The position numbers and the translations under genes are program-made. 64,000 bases of DNA from Rhodospirillales bacterium (GTDB lineage: Bacteria; Pseudomonadota; Alphaproteobacteria; Rhodospirillales; Shumkoniaceae). Position 1 is the first letter of the stretch; every line of letters starts with the position of its first letter. The stretch covers positions 1-64,000 of the forward strand of contig JAHDSF010000023.1 in the NCBI GenBank assembly GCA_018432935.1, written 5' to 3'. The notes beneath the pieces are model-generated. The model did no database searches. It saw nothing but the letters and a program-made list of their open reading frames with translations, and was not told the origin of the DNA. This document shows positions 28,621 through 37,837 of the stretch, one piece after another.

Positions 28621-29253
28621 TCATTGGCTTGCCCACACGATGCGGAACATCCATACGATGTCCTCGACCGCCACCGACAGTTCTTGCTGCGAGGCGTCGA
28701 AAAGGGCGAGGTCGATCTTGCGCGCCGAGCGGCGGCGCATAAGGCCGACGACGATCCGGCCCTCGCGTGTGTTCACCACGACGCGATCACCCCTTCTCAC
28801 CCCCGCCTGGGGAGACACGATCAGAACGTCGCCGTCGCGGTAGACCGGCGTCAGCGCATCACCGCTGACCTCGAGCGCGAAGGCGCCGGGATCGGCAAGG
28901 TTCGGAAACGGAATCTCGTCCCAGCCATCGCCGCTTGGTTTTCCCGCGGCATCGAAATGCACGGCGGCGTCGACCTGCGCCAGGGAGAGAAGCGGCACGT
29001 GGCGGAACACACCGCTCGCCTCGCGGCCGTTGATGTAGGCCACGAACTCGTCGAGCGTGGCGCCGGTGGCAACCAGGATCTTGCCGATGCTCTCGGTGCT
29101 CGGCCAGCGCTGCTTGCCTTCCCGGGTCACCCGCTTGCTGCGGTTGAAGGTGGTCGGGTCGAGACCGGCACGGCGCGCCAGTCCGGAAGGCGAGAACCCG
29201 TGCTCGCGGGCGAGCCGGTCGATCGCCTTCCAGATGTCCGCGTGCCGCAGCAT
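28621..29253 (-). CDS. Helix-turn-helix repressor with a degenerate S24 (LexA-like) peptidase domain
   Basis: Protein of 210 residues. Helix-turn-helix at about 5-65 (GFSPSGLARRAGLDPTTFNR), S24-like domain from about 100. At the usual nucleophile position (GDSM in relatives) the sequence is SGDALTPVYRDGD, Ala replacing Ser. The lysine expected in the VVxK strand is replaced in GRIVVGLMRRR. The fold blocks (YRDGDVLIVSP, RRGDRVVVNT) remain. It should bind DNA but not cleave itself. ATG at 29271 is an alternative start with AGGA upstream. Converges with fumC, 9 bases between the stops. Confidence 0.82.
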   Translation of the reverse strand: MLRHADIWKAIDRLAREHGFSPSGLARRAGLDPTTFNRSKRVTREGKQRWPSTESIGKILVATGATLDEFVAYINGREASGVFRHVPLLSLAQVDAAVHFDAAGKPSGDGWDEIPFPNLADPGAFALEVSGDALTPVYRDGDVLIVSPQAGVRRGDRVVVNTREGRIVVGLMRRRSARKIDLALFDASQQELSVAVEDIVWMFRIVWASQ

Positions 29254-29469
29254 GGGAACCTTTTCCAGCATCCATCCTTTCTCGCGAAACCGCAGCCGGG
29301 CCTTTCAATCGTTCGAGACCGACCCGCGCATACTCGACAGACGCAGGAAAAACCGAGTTCCCTCCCTGCCGCCGATCACGAATGCGTGAACCAGAAGAAC
29401 AGCAGCCGTTGTTGGCACGCCGACCTCCCCGCGCACTGCGGACCATACTCCTGAATCCGGCGAACAAAG

Positions 29470-31764
29470 TCAGCCGGCAAGCAGCGACCGGTCGATCTGT
29501 TGGCAGAGGGCTCGGGTGACGGAGATCGCACCGACGATGTGTCGATAACAGTCCCGGTCCGCCGCCGTGAGGATCCGGCCGCGCCGATCCAGAAGCCAGC
29601 GGCGGCAGACCTGATAGCCGCCGATGCGGTGTTGCCACACCCCCTCTTGGATGCCCGAAAAACACGCATCCTCGGCGAAGTCGACGCGCCCGCCGATGAA
29701 GGTCGCGCCGGTCACTTGCGGCATTGACGGCCCCTCGTAGCGGCCAAGGGCCGGCGCCTCGGCGGGATCCAGATGCGCGGCAAGAAGCTGCCGACCCAGC
29801 CGCGCCAGGACCAGGAACATCTCGGCGGCCGCAGGCACCGGCACCCTGGGATAGCCGTGACGGAGCGATGCCTGGTAGCGCTCGCGGAAGGACGGGGCAT
29901 GGAGGACGGCGTAGATGTATCCGAACACGTCCTCCGCCGCCAGATCGCGACCCCATGCGAGGCCGGTGGCGGCGGCCACGGCGGCGACCCACGACGGCGC
30001 CAGGTTGGCGGCAGGCGCACCGTCCGTCGCCAGCCATAGCGGCGCCACCTGGTTGACTTCCTTGACCGCCACCGTATGCAGCTGGGCCAGGGCACGGGTA
30101 GCGAACACGTGCGACCAGGTCCCGGGCGTCTCGATGCCGCGACCGAACAGGAGCGCCGGCGAGCGGCCGTCGACCAGGTGGTCCATGACGCGGCGGCGCG
30201 GCCGGCACAGGAAGCCGCGCGAGCGCCCGGTATAGATCGTCCAGCGGAGATCGAACGGGCGGTAGAGGATCGGCACCGGCATTGCCTCCGGATGCACGCG
30301 CAGGTCCGCCTGGGCGTCGGCCACCCGCCAGTCGGCTCCGTCGGGGCCGATCGCGAAAGCGGCACGCGCCGCATCCGCATCAAGCTTGGCAAAGGCCTCG
30401 GCCGTGGCTGCCATCTCTGCGGCCGTGAACTGCACTGCCAGACGGTCGCGCGCCGTCGCGATGCCCAGCGAGCGGACCGGAAAGATATCGTCCAGGGGAA
30501 CGCCGGCGCCATACCCGCCGTCCAGCGCGGCGGGCGCGAGAAAATGGAACGGCGAGGCGGGCCTCACCTTCGTCCAGGCAACGCTGCCGATGTCGTGGCT
30601 GGCGAGCCACGCCCCCTTGTCCTCGCCCCGCCCCCAAAGGTCCGCATGACGGACTATGGCGTTGCGTGCGTGCCCGCCGCTGCAGCGGGCGAGGAGAACG
30701 ACCGCGATCCCCTGCCGGATCGGAAACAGGTTTTCGTCACGGCCGCCGTCCGGGGCGCGCTCGCGCCGGTTGGCGTTGCCGTGGAGGTCGAGGACGTAGA
30801 TGGCGTCGAATGCGGCGACCAGGCTTTCCCGCATCCCGCGGAAAGTCTCGCCGCTCAGGAAGCCGTGATTGACGACGAAGCCGACCACACCCCAACCGGT
30901 GCGCTCGATCCGCCACTGGGCGAAGCGGAGGAACTTCACATAGTCGTCGTTCAGCCACTTGGTATTGCGCTCGCCGAGCGGACTGCCGTCGCAGGAAAGA
31001 TAGCTCGCTGTCGTCGCGCTGGCGATCTCGTCATGACCGCGAAGCAGCCCTGCAATCCACCGCCCCCGATTGCGCGACCTGCCGAGATACGGCGGGTTGC
31101 CGATGACGACGGCGACAGCGGCATCGTCGCGGACGGCGCGCAGGCGATGCGGGCAACGCTCCGGATCCGCCAGCGCGTCGCCGACGATCAGACGCGCGGT
31201 CGAAAGCCCGGCCTCTTCCAGCATGGCGCCGCACACCACCAGGGCGGCGGGGTCGATGTCGATCCCGGCCAGACCCCGGCCAAGGCTGGCGGGATCGGCC
31301 GTCTCGGCGAGGACGGCCTTCAGGAACACGCCGGGGCCGGCCGCCGGATCGAGAACAAGCGCGTCGCCGAGGCCGGACAGACCGCCGCGGATGCCAAGGT
31401 CGTCGGACAGGATGCCGTCGACGGCCCGTGCGACGAAGCGGGCCAGCGGCCCCGGCGTGCAATAGACGCCGCGACCGGTGCGCTGGCCGGCATCGCAGCA
31501 GGCCAGGAACTGTTCGTAGAACCCGCCCAGCTCGCAGAGCGGTCCTGATGCGGCGGCCAGTCCGTGAAGGCGATCGAGCAGGTCGGGATGGCTGCGCAAC
31601 AGCTCCGCGCAGGGTTCGGCCCAGGGGAGCGGAGATTCTCTGCCCGAGAGGTGGCGCACCGTCTCGGCCATGCAGGCGGTGCGGGCGGCATCCGCCACCG
31701 GCAGCCGTACAGCCAGCCGCCGCCGCGCCAGCCGCGCCTCAAGGGCCGCAGCCACGGCTGCCAT
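29470..31764 (-). CDS. Orphan N6-adenine DNA methyltransferase with type ISP specificity domain
   Basis: Protein of 764 residues. The methyltransferase core has motif I LDPAAGPGVFLKA (about 145) and the catalytic NPPYLGRSRN motif (about 215), as in gamma-class N6-adenine enzymes. The C-terminal half (LYRPFDLRWTIYTGRSRGFL, then CRPRRRVMDHL, later FGYIYAVLHAPSFRERY) matches the type ISP target-recognition region. True type ISP enzymes have about 1500 residues with nuclease and helicase-like domains in front; these are absent, and no restriction gene is adjacent. It may be a solitary methylase or a remnant. Start at 31764 is tentative. Divergent from phaR. Confidence 0.8.
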   Translation of the reverse strand: MAAVAAALEARLARRRLAVRLPVADAARTACMAETVRHLSGRESPLPWAEPCAELLRSHPDLLDRLHGLAAASGPLCELGGFYEQFLACCDAGQRTGRGVYCTPGPLARFVARAVDGILSDDLGIRGGLSGLGDALVLDPAAGPGVFLKAVLAETADPASLGRGLAGIDIDPAALVVCGAMLEEAGLSTARLIVGDALADPERCPHRLRAVRDDAAVAVVIGNPPYLGRSRNRGRWIAGLLRGHDEIASATTASYLSCDGSPLGERNTKWLNDDYVKFLRFAQWRIERTGWGVVGFVVNHGFLSGETFRGMRESLVAAFDAIYVLDLHGNANRRERAPDGGRDENLFPIRQGIAVVLLARCSGGHARNAIVRHADLWGRGEDKGAWLASHDIGSVAWTKVRPASPFHFLAPAALDGGYGAGVPLDDIFPVRSLGIATARDRLAVQFTAAEMAATAEAFAKLDADAARAAFAIGPDGADWRVADAQADLRVHPEAMPVPILYRPFDLRWTIYTGRSRGFLCRPRRRVMDHLVDGRSPALLFGRGIETPGTWSHVFATRALAQLHTVAVKEVNQVAPLWLATDGAPAANLAPSWVAAVAAATGLAWGRDLAAEDVFGYIYAVLHAPSFRERYQASLRHGYPRVPVPAAAEMFLVLARLGRQLLAAHLDPAEAPALGRYEGPSMPQVTGATFIGGRVDFAEDACFSGIQEGVWQHRIGGYQVCRRWLLDRRGRILTAADRDCYRHIVGAISVTRALCQQIDRSLLAG

Positions 31765-31932
31765 CCCGGGCGCGCTGGCAGTTCTCTTCTGTTGCGACGC
31801 AATATCGGTTAGCGATTTGCCCCGCCTTGCATTGCCATCGTCCAAAGCTTCAGCCGTTCGCAATGCAGCATTTGCGGCCGGCGCGGAATGTGGTAGGAAA
31901 GGCCTGCCTGTAGACAACAGCGGACTCCGGCT

Positions 31933-32436
31933 ATGGCGGAACGCAGTGGCACGCGTTCGCAGCGCGTCACCATCAAGAAATACGCGAACCGGCGGCTGTA
32001 CAATACCGCCACCAGCGCCTACGTCACGCTCGATTATCTTGCCGACCTGATCAAGAAGGGCACCGATCTTTCCGTGTACGACGCGCGGACTGGCGAGGAT
32101 ATCACGCGCTCGGTGCTGTTGCAGATCGTTCTCGAAGAGGACGCCAAGGGTCACGGCATGCTGCCGGCGGCGTTCCTCCGCAAGCTGATCTGCTTCTCCG
32201 GCGATCCGCTGGAGGCGCTGGTCGCCCGCTATCTCGAAAAGGCCATCGAGGAACTGACGCGCAACCGGGCGGTGTTGAGCCGCCATATCCAGGATTCCCT
32301 CGACGGCCTGTTTCCGATTGCGCCGATGGCACCGGCCGGCGAGCCGGAGGTGGACGAGCTCGATCAGCTGCGCGAGCAACTTTCCCGCATGCAGCAGCAG
32401 ATTGACGTGCTGGCTCGCCGCGCCCGCAAAGGATGA
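31933..32436 (+). CDS. phaR: Polyhydroxyalkanoate synthesis repressor PhaR
   Basis: Protein of 167 residues. The N-terminal DNA/PHA-binding domain (about 11-75) includes IKKYANRRLYNTATSAYVTL and then LADLIKKG, followed by a PHB-accumulation regulatory domain and a C-terminal coiled coil (about 140-165, LREQLSRMQQQIDVLARRA). In relatives it represses phasin genes and is released when it binds PHA granules. No phaC or phasin gene is in the window. Expected to be a full-length protein. Confidence 0.95.
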   Translation: MAERSGTRSQRVTIKKYANRRLYNTATSAYVTLDYLADLIKKGTDLSVYDARTGEDITRSVLLQIVLEEDAKGHGMLPAAFLRKLICFSGDPLEALVARYLEKAIEELTRNRAVLSRHIQDSLDGLFPIAPMAPAGEPEVDELDQLREQLSRMQQQIDVLARRARKG

Positions 32437-32810
32437 GCGACGGCCACGTCACCGATCGCGCTGATAGAATATTCCTGGCATAGTAATTATCTTATGGTTG
32501 AGAATGAAAGCTCGCCGTTACGTGGCGAGGCGGCATGATATTGATGATCCTTCAACGTTAGATAGGTGGTAAGGCTAAGCAAAAATAATCCTATGATTGT
32601 TCTCTCGTTCGAAGATCTTTTGAGTGCAGGGTCCTATTCTGCCAACAACGCCCCACACCAATTCACGTGAACGACGAACGCTATTGTTTCTTGCTTTGGT
32701 CTCTAGTAATGAGAAAGGGCCTCGGCATCATTTTGGCACGTATCTGGGGTGCGTTTGCGCCAGGGAGAAAACGCAGGCCGGAGGGGGGCGCGAGGCGGTG
32801 AACAAAGAAT
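32437..32810. other. 374-base AT-richer intergenic region upstream of the Xre regulator
   Basis: No protein gene is supported here. Base composition drops markedly (for example the stretch 32462-32500 is mostly A and T). It probably holds the phaR terminator and the promoter of the Xre gene, but no hairpin with a T tract and no convincing -35/-10 pair was found. A TGGCACG word at 32734-32740 was tested as sigma-54 and rejected. Confidence 0.6.
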
Positions 32811-32825
32811 ATGGAGGGTATAGAA

Positions 32826-33221
32826 GTGGCGGATCGCAATGCCGCCGTGGGAGTGGCCAAGGCCGCTAACCGAGCCACGGAAACGGACCGGTTCGTTGGT
32901 TCTCGCATTCGCGAAAGGCGCATAATGCTCGGGCTGAGCCAGCAGCAGATGGCCGAGCTCATTGGCGTCACCTACCAACAGGCTCACAAGTACGAGCGCG
33001 GGATCAACAGGATTTCGGCGGGCCGGCTGTTTCAGATCGCCCAGGTTCTGAAGGTGCCGGTCAGCTTTTTCTACGACGGTCTCGAGCAGGCTCCCGACAG
33101 CACCGAAGTGTCGGTCCGCCAGCGCATGTGCCTCGAACTGGCCCGCAACTTCTCGCTGATCGAAAACAAGCGATATCAGGAGGCGCTCAGCCAGCTTGCC
33201 CGAACCCTCGCGGAAGGCTGA
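32826..33221 (+). CDS. Xre-family transcriptional regulator
   Basis: Protein of 131 residues. The Cro/CI helix-turn-helix (about 22-80) reads VGSRIRERRIMLGLSQQQMA, then ELIGVTYQQAHKYERGINRI. The C-terminal extension (FFYDGLEQAP to the end) is typical of the short alphaproteobacterial Xre regulators found in most members of the class. GTG at 32826 has GGAGGG seven bases upstream; an in-frame ATG at 32811 is possible. Target genes cannot be inferred. Confidence 0.9.
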   Translation: MADRNAAVGVAKAANRATETDRFVGSRIRERRIMLGLSQQQMAELIGVTYQQAHKYERGINRISAGRLFQIAQVLKVPVSFFYDGLEQAPDSTEVSVRQRMCLELARNFSLIENKRYQEALSQLARTLAEG

Positions 33222-33365
33222 ACCTCTCCCCTCGTCCGGGGCGTTCGGGAGACCAGGTCAAGTTCCTGCGTCTCCCGATGTTTTTTCGGGTGCGGGTCCC
33301 ATTGGCATTTTGCTAGCGTAGATCGCCGCATAAGAACAAGCGGCGGACGGAGGGGGGGGAGCACC

Positions 33366-34586
33366 ATGCATTTCACCATCAAGTCCAAGCTCTTCGTGCT
33401 TGGCGGGCTTTCGCTCCTGGCGATGGCGGCGGTGGATCTGACGGCAATCCTCGACCTCGAGGCTGCCGCGGAAATCACCGTCTGGATCGTCGCCGGCGGC
33501 ACCGTCATCGTCGCCGTCGTCCTTACCGGCCTCAGCATCCTCAATCCCGTGAACCGCATGAGCGAAGCCATGCGGAGGCTCGCCGACGGCGACACCTCGG
33601 TCGAGGTTCCTCACCAGGGGCGGGCGGACGAAGTCGGCGCCATGGCAGCGTCGGTGCAGGTGTTCAAGGAAAGCCTGATCCGCGAGAAGAAGGCCAAGGC
33701 CGACCGCGACGAGGCGCGTGCCCGCGCCGCGGCGGAGAAGCAGGAGACCACCAGTCGGCTCGCCGCCAGCTTCGAAGCCGAGGTACAGGGCGCCGTCGGC
33801 TCCTTTGCGACCGCCGCCGATCGGATGCGCGCCTCCGCCCAGGCCCTCACGACGATCGCCAACCGGGTCAGTTCGGAAGTCGCGACCGTCGCATCGGTGA
33901 CCGAGCAGACCTCCGGCAATATGGAAACGGTGGCCTCGGCGGCCGGTCAGCTTTCAAGCTCGATCTCGGAAATCTCGGGCCAGGTCAACCGGTCGTCCGA
34001 AATCGCCTCCTCGGCGGTTCAGGACGCAGGCGCCGCGCGGGCCTCGGTCCAGGGCCTCGTCGAGGCGGCCCAGAAGATCGGCGAGGTCATCAAGCTCATC
34101 ACCGATATTGCCGAGCAGACCAACCTTCTGGCCCTCAACGCGACCATCGAGGCGGCCCGCGCCGGCGATGCCGGGAAGGGTTTCGCCGTGGTGGCCGCCG
34201 AAGTGAAGAACCTCGCCAACCAGACCGCCCATGCCACCGAGCAGATCACGGGCCAGATCGGCGAGATCCAGAACGCAACCCGCGACGCCGCTCAGGTGAT
34301 CGAGAACATCGGCCAGACCATCGGCAAGATCAGCGACATCTCGTCGATGATTGCGGCCGCCGTCGAGGAGCAGGGCGCCGCCACCGAAGAGATCTCCCGC
34401 ACAGTGCAACGTTCGGCGGAGGGGACGCAGAAGATCAAGCGCAACCTCGCCGACGTGAGTCAAGCGGCCGGAGAGGCGGTCGAGGCGGCCGAAGCCGTGC
34501 TCAAGACCTCGGACGATCTGGGCGGGCGCTCGGCTCAACTCAGCGCCGGCGTCGGCGGCTTCCTGAACCGGATCCGCGCCGGCTGA
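33366..34586 (+). CDS. Methyl-accepting chemotaxis protein with minimal sensor region
   Basis: Protein of 406 residues. Two membrane helices (about 9-27 and 37-59) are separated by only about ten residues, so there is no periplasmic ligand domain. A HAMP linker (about 58-110) and the signalling coiled coil follow, with [20 protein letters not shown] at the tip. It may sense membrane or redox state, or act through partner proteins. GGAGGGGGGGAG precedes the ATG. The tip sequence differs only slightly from the Cache receptor at 669-2354. Confidence 0.92.
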   Translation: MHFTIKSKLFVLGGLSLLAMAAVDLTAILDLEAAAEITVWIVAGGTVIVAVVLTGLSILNPVNRMSEAMRRLADGDTSVEVPHQGRADEVGAMAASVQVFKESLIREKKAKADRDEARARAAAEKQETTSRLAASFEAEVQGAVGSFATAADRMRASAQALTTIANRVSSEVATVASVTEQTSGNMETVASAAGQLSSSISEISGQVNRSSEIASSAVQDAGAARASVQGLVEAAQKIGEVIKLITDIAEQTNLLALNATIEAARAGDAGKGFAVVAAEVKNLANQTAHATEQITGQIGEIQNATRDAAQVIENIGQTIGKISDISSMIAAAVEEQGAATEEISRTVQRSAEGTQKIKRNLADVSQAAGEAVEAAEAVLKTSDDLGGRSAQLSAGVGGFLNRIRAG

Positions 34587-34948
34587 TCCCCGGACCTGAG
34601 AAGAAGGTTCTGCTTTCGCGGGAGAGGCCTTCCGGGCGTTCTACGATGAGCTGAAGCTCAAGTCTCTTCAGACGCTGAAGGCGTGGCGGGACCGCCGCAG
34701 ACCCTCCTCGTTTGTATGTATGCGGATATACGTACGTATGCTTCCGTAACGCCCGCCCAAAGTGTATCCTGTGTTTGTTGATTGACGGTGCTGCCGTTGC
34801 GGTACCGGTACCGTGTCCTCCAACCACGGTGGGTTCTGTAAGGTCGTTTGCGAGTTCTCCCGCACGCCGCACCCATCGGCGTCCGGATCCTACCCACCCA
34901 CGGAGACGTGCTTCGTGAGTGGGCTCCCTCCCTGAAACCTCCCTCCTT
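34587..34948 (+). ncRNA. Candidate small RNA region with CCTCCC motifs ahead of a terminator
   Basis: No complete gene is present in these 362 bases. On the plus strand two CCTCCC-rich words (34924-34933 and 34938-34946) lie just before the terminator at 34949. Such anti-Shine-Dalgarno motifs near a 3' terminator are known from alphaproteobacterial small RNAs. A hairpin (CCCACCCACG with CGTGAGTGGG) precedes them, and a 14-base palindrome CGGTACCGGTACCG lies near 34799. Positions 34620-34745 also contain a short open frame (EAFRAFYDELKLKSLQTLKA) without a start codon, possibly a decayed gene. The RNA start is not defined. Confidence 0.35.
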
Positions 34949-34981
34949 AAAAGAGGGTCCATTTAGGACCCTCTTTTTTTC
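34949..34981. terminator. Rho-independent terminator, usable in both directions
   Basis: AAAAGAGGGTCC (34949-34960), loop ATTTA, GGACCCTCTTTT (34966-34977), followed by more T on the plus strand (eight T in all). On the minus strand the stem ends in TTTT, 9 bases downstream of the DUF2333 stop. It can serve both the convergent minus-strand gene and plus-strand transcription from the chemoreceptor side. Confidence 0.85.
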
Positions 34982-34989
34982 TTGCACCA

Positions 34990-36009
34990 TCATTTGAGCA
35001 GGATGTTCGAAACCTCTTGCAGGCGCGTGCGTGCGCGCAGCAGGTAGAATCCCTGCACCGCGAGATGGCTGGGCGTGAACAGCCCGTCGTTGCGGCCGTT
35101 CGAAATGATGAGCGGATCCATCTCGGCGGCGATGCGCAGGGATTCCAGCATCTGTCCCCACACCCCGGCGACCCGCCGCTCGTTGATGACCTCCGAGAAA
35201 TCATACTGCAACTCGCGCAGCAGCATGTAATAGCCGTACAGCCGCCCCTTGGTTGCATAGAAGATGTCGTCCGCCTGCGCATCCCACCAGCCGGCGTTCG
35301 ATTCCATCGCCTGCCGGTCGAGGATGGCCGACTGGCTGCCGAGGTCGGCGCCGATCCGGTCGAGCAGTCCGATCAGGTTGTCGGAACGGCGATCGAACAC
35401 CGCCTCGCCGCGACCGAGGCGGTCGTTGAAGAGCATCAGCGAGCGGGCGGCGGCACGGTACTGCTTCTCGGCGCTGGCCGTCGGCATCAGCGAGGTCGAC
35501 GGCTCCCAAACCCAGATCGTACCGTCGTACTTCAAGAGGCCCGACGCCTTGTCGAGGTCCGGGTCGACCTGGCTGGTGCCGCGCATGCGGCCCAGGATGT
35601 CGGTCATCTCCATGGTGAAGCGCGACAGCGCATAGAACAGCCCGACCTGGAAGTTCGGCATGTTGTCGAGCGCGGACGAGGGCAGAAACCAGGGGCTGTT
35701 CGCCACCCACGGGGTCTCGTTGACCTCGCGCACGATCAACGCCGTCGCCATCGCGACCGCCCGGCTGCCGTTGGCCGGCAGCAGACGCTCGGGGGTCTCG
35801 TAGCTGACGTCGTCGTTGACCTGGTGGACGACAAGCATCCCCAGCGGGTAATAGGCGGCCGCCGCGACCGCCAGCACCACCAGGGCGATCCGCAGCACCC
35901 GGCGGCGCCGCGACGGATCGGTGTAGACCCGGCTTTCGAGCCTGCGGCGCAGGCGCTCCCGCGCCGCATGCCACCAGCGATCGACGGCAAGGCTTCCCGA
36001 CACGGCCAT
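34990..36009 (-). CDS. DUF2333 family membrane-anchored protein
   Basis: Protein of 339 residues with one membrane helix (about 40-62) and a large periplasmic part. Blocks such as NETPWVANSPWFLPSSALDN, MPNFQVGLFYALSRFTMEM, ILGRMRGTSQVDPDL and VFDRRSDNLIGLLDRIGADL are typical of DUF2333, a family of unknown function found in many proteobacteria. It lies 67 bases downstream of the decarboxylase beta subunit on the same strand but probably has an unrelated role. Confidence 0.85.
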   Translation of the reverse strand: MAVSGSLAVDRWWHAARERLRRRLESRVYTDPSRRRRVLRIALVVLAVAAAAYYPLGMLVVHQVNDDVSYETPERLLPANGSRAVAMATALIVREVNETPWVANSPWFLPSSALDNMPNFQVGLFYALSRFTMEMTDILGRMRGTSQVDPDLDKASGLLKYDGTIWVWEPSTSLMPTASAEKQYRAAARSLMLFNDRLGRGEAVFDRRSDNLIGLLDRIGADLGSQSAILDRQAMESNAGWWDAQADDIFYATKGRLYGYYMLLRELQYDFSEVINERRVAGVWGQMLESLRIAAEMDPLIISNGRNDGLFTPSHLAVQGFYLLRARTRLQEVSNILLK

Positions 36010-36076
36010 TCCTTCCTCCTTTGCCTGGCCGCAAAGATATACGGCGATTGGACCCGGATTTCGATGGCAGTGTCGT

Positions 36077-37207
36077 TCAGCCGAGACGGGCGATGAAGTA
36101 ACCCGCCACCACCGCCGTGCCGATCACTCCCGCCACGTTGGGCCCCATGGCGTGCATCAGCAGGAAGTTCTGGGGATCGGCGCGCTGGCCCTCGATCTGC
36201 GATACCCGCGCCGCCATCGGCACCGCCGACACCCCGGCCGAACCGATCAGCGGATTGATCGGGTTCCGCGGCGACAGCAGGTTCATCAGCTTGCCCATCA
36301 GCACCCCGGCCGCCGTCGCGACGATGAACGAGAACACCCCGAGGGCCAGGATCTTCAGCGTCTCGGCGCGCAGGAAGGTCTCGCCGGTCATGGTGATGCC
36401 GACGCTGGTGCCGAGAAAGATGGTGACGACGTTGATGATCTCGTGCTGCGCCGCGTCGGACAGGCGCTTGGTCACGCCGCATTCGCGCAGGAAATTGCCG
36501 AGCATCAGCATGCCGATCAGGGCGGAGGCCGGCGGCACCAGGATCACGCAGACGATCGTCACCACCAGGGCGAAGATCAGCTTCTCGAGCTTCGAAACCG
36601 GGCGCAGCGAGCGCATGCGGATGGCCCGCTCCCGCCGCGTGGTGAGGGCGCGCATGACCGGCGGCTGGATCAGCGGCACCAGAGCCATGTAGCTGTAGGC
36701 CGAAACGGCGATCGGAGCCAGCAGCTCGGGCGCCAGCTTGTTGGCGAGAAAGATCGAGGTCGGGCCGTCGGCCCCGCCGATGATCCCGATCGACGCCGAT
36801 TGGGCATCGGTGAACCCGAGGGCGACGGCGCCGAGGAAGGTCGCGAACACCCCGAACTGGGCCGCTGCCCCCAGCAGCAGCGTCCGCGGGTTGGCGATCA
36901 GCGGCCCGAAGTCGGTCAGCGCCCCCACCCCCAGGAAGATGATCGGGGGGAAGATCTCGAGATGGATGCCTTGCGAGATGTAGTAATAGAGGCCGCCGGG
37001 CACGTTCCCTTCGGGCGGGTTGACCACCCCCATCGTCGGCAGGTTGGCCAGGAAGGCGCCAAACGCGATCGGCACCAGCAGGAGCGGCTCGAACTCCTTG
37101 AACACGGCGAGCGAGAGCAGAACCGCGACGACCCCCCACATGACCACCATCCGCCACGTAACGGCGGCCATGCCGGTCAGGTCGAGGAGCTCGGCTGCGA
37201 CGTCCAT
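36077..37207 (-). CDS. Sodium-pumping decarboxylase, beta subunit (OadB/MmdB family)
   Basis: Protein of 376 residues with about nine to eleven membrane helices. The family signature [20 protein letters not shown] (about 146-165), with the aspartate essential for sodium binding, and the second block [16 protein letters not shown] are present. It couples decarboxylation of the biotin-bound carboxyl group to export of sodium. It lies 7 bases after the biotin-carrier gene and completes the complex with the carboxyltransferase, gamma and carrier subunits. Confidence 0.93.
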   Translation of the reverse strand: MDVAAELLDLTGMAAVTWRMVVMWGVVAVLLSLAVFKEFEPLLLVPIAFGAFLANLPTMGVVNPPEGNVPGGLYYYISQGIHLEIFPPIIFLGVGALTDFGPLIANPRTLLLGAAAQFGVFATFLGAVALGFTDAQSASIGIIGGADGPTSIFLANKLAPELLAPIAVSAYSYMALVPLIQPPVMRALTTRRERAIRMRSLRPVSKLEKLIFALVVTIVCVILVPPASALIGMLMLGNFLRECGVTKRLSDAAQHEIINVVTIFLGTSVGITMTGETFLRAETLKILALGVFSFIVATAAGVLMGKLMNLLSPRNPINPLIGSAGVSAVPMAARVSQIEGQRADPQNFLLMHAMGPNVAGVIGTAVVAGYFIARLG

Positions 37208-37214
37208 GGCGGCC

Positions 37215-37559
37215 TCACGCCAGCATCATCAGGATCTGCCCTTCCTCGATGGCGTCACCCGGCTTGACCGAGATCGCGGTCACCGTGCCGCCCCGCGGCG
37301 CCGCGATGGTGGCCTGCATCTTCATCGCCTCGATCACCAGCAGCGGGGCTTGCGCCGCGACCGCCTGGCCCTCCTTCACCGCGACGCTGACCACGGCGCC
37401 GGCAACCTGGGCGACCACCGGCTCGGCGGCGGGGCCTGCGCCGGACGGCGGCGCCGGCAGCGCCGGAGCTCCTTCGCCCGACAGCTCTTCCACGGTGACG
37501 TCGTAGCTCTTGCCCTCGATGGTGATGCGGAGTCTTCTCATGGAGGCTTCTTGCTTCAT
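37215..37559 (-). CDS. Biotin carboxyl carrier subunit of the decarboxylase
   Basis: Protein of 114 residues. An N-terminal strand region is followed by an Ala/Pro-rich linker (about 32-48) and a biotinyl domain with the EAMKM biotinylation site (Lys at about residue 81). The ATG at 37559 overlaps the gamma-subunit stop by four bases (ATGA); an in-frame ATG at 37541 is the alternative. It carries the carboxyl group from the carboxyltransferase to the membrane beta subunit. Confidence 0.92.
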   Translation of the reverse strand: MKQEASMRRLRITIEGKSYDVTVEELSGEGAPALPAPPSGAGPAAEPVVAQVAGAVVSVAVKEGQAVAAQAPLLVIEAMKMQATIAAPRGGTVTAISVKPGDAIEEGQILMMLA

Positions 37560-37837
37560 GGCCGGCCCCATCCGGGGATCCGGAGCGCCGGCACTTGGAC
37601 GGTGAGGATACGGTGCGGCCTGCCCTGCAGCGCCACGGCCACCGCGGCGGCAATGGCGACCCTGTGGTGGGCGGGGACCTCCGCCGCCGCGGGCGGATTG
37701 GCGGCGGCTGCGTTGCGGAACCGCGGCAGGAAGGCCTGGCCCACCGCTGCCGTCACCAGCCACAGGAACGCGAGCGCGGCCACCACGACCACCGCCCCGG
37801 TAGCGATCAGTTCAAGCTGCGCAGGGTTCGGGATCAT
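37556..37837 (-). CDS. Decarboxylase gamma-like small membrane subunit (OadG family)
   Basis: Protein of 93 residues with one N-terminal membrane helix (about 9-32) and a soluble tail containing VPAHHRVAIAAAVAVALQGR, which resembles the C-terminal segment of OadG-like anchors. In known complexes the gamma subunit holds the complex together. It overlaps its neighbours on both sides by four bases. The sequence is poorly conserved as a family, so identity rests partly on position. Confidence 0.82.
   Translation of the reverse strand: MIPNPAQLELIATGAVVVVAALAFLWLVTAAVGQAFLPRFRNAAAANPPAAAEVPAHHRVAIAAAVAVALQGRPHRILTVQVPALRIPGWGRP

Noticed and set aside
29470-31764. BREX (PglX) or DISARM methyltransferase
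   Set aside because: None of the partner genes of these systems is adjacent, and the C-terminal half matches type ISP specificity domains instead.
32734-32755. Sigma-54 promoter suggested by TGGCACG
   Set aside because: The required GC at the -12 position is not found at the correct distance.
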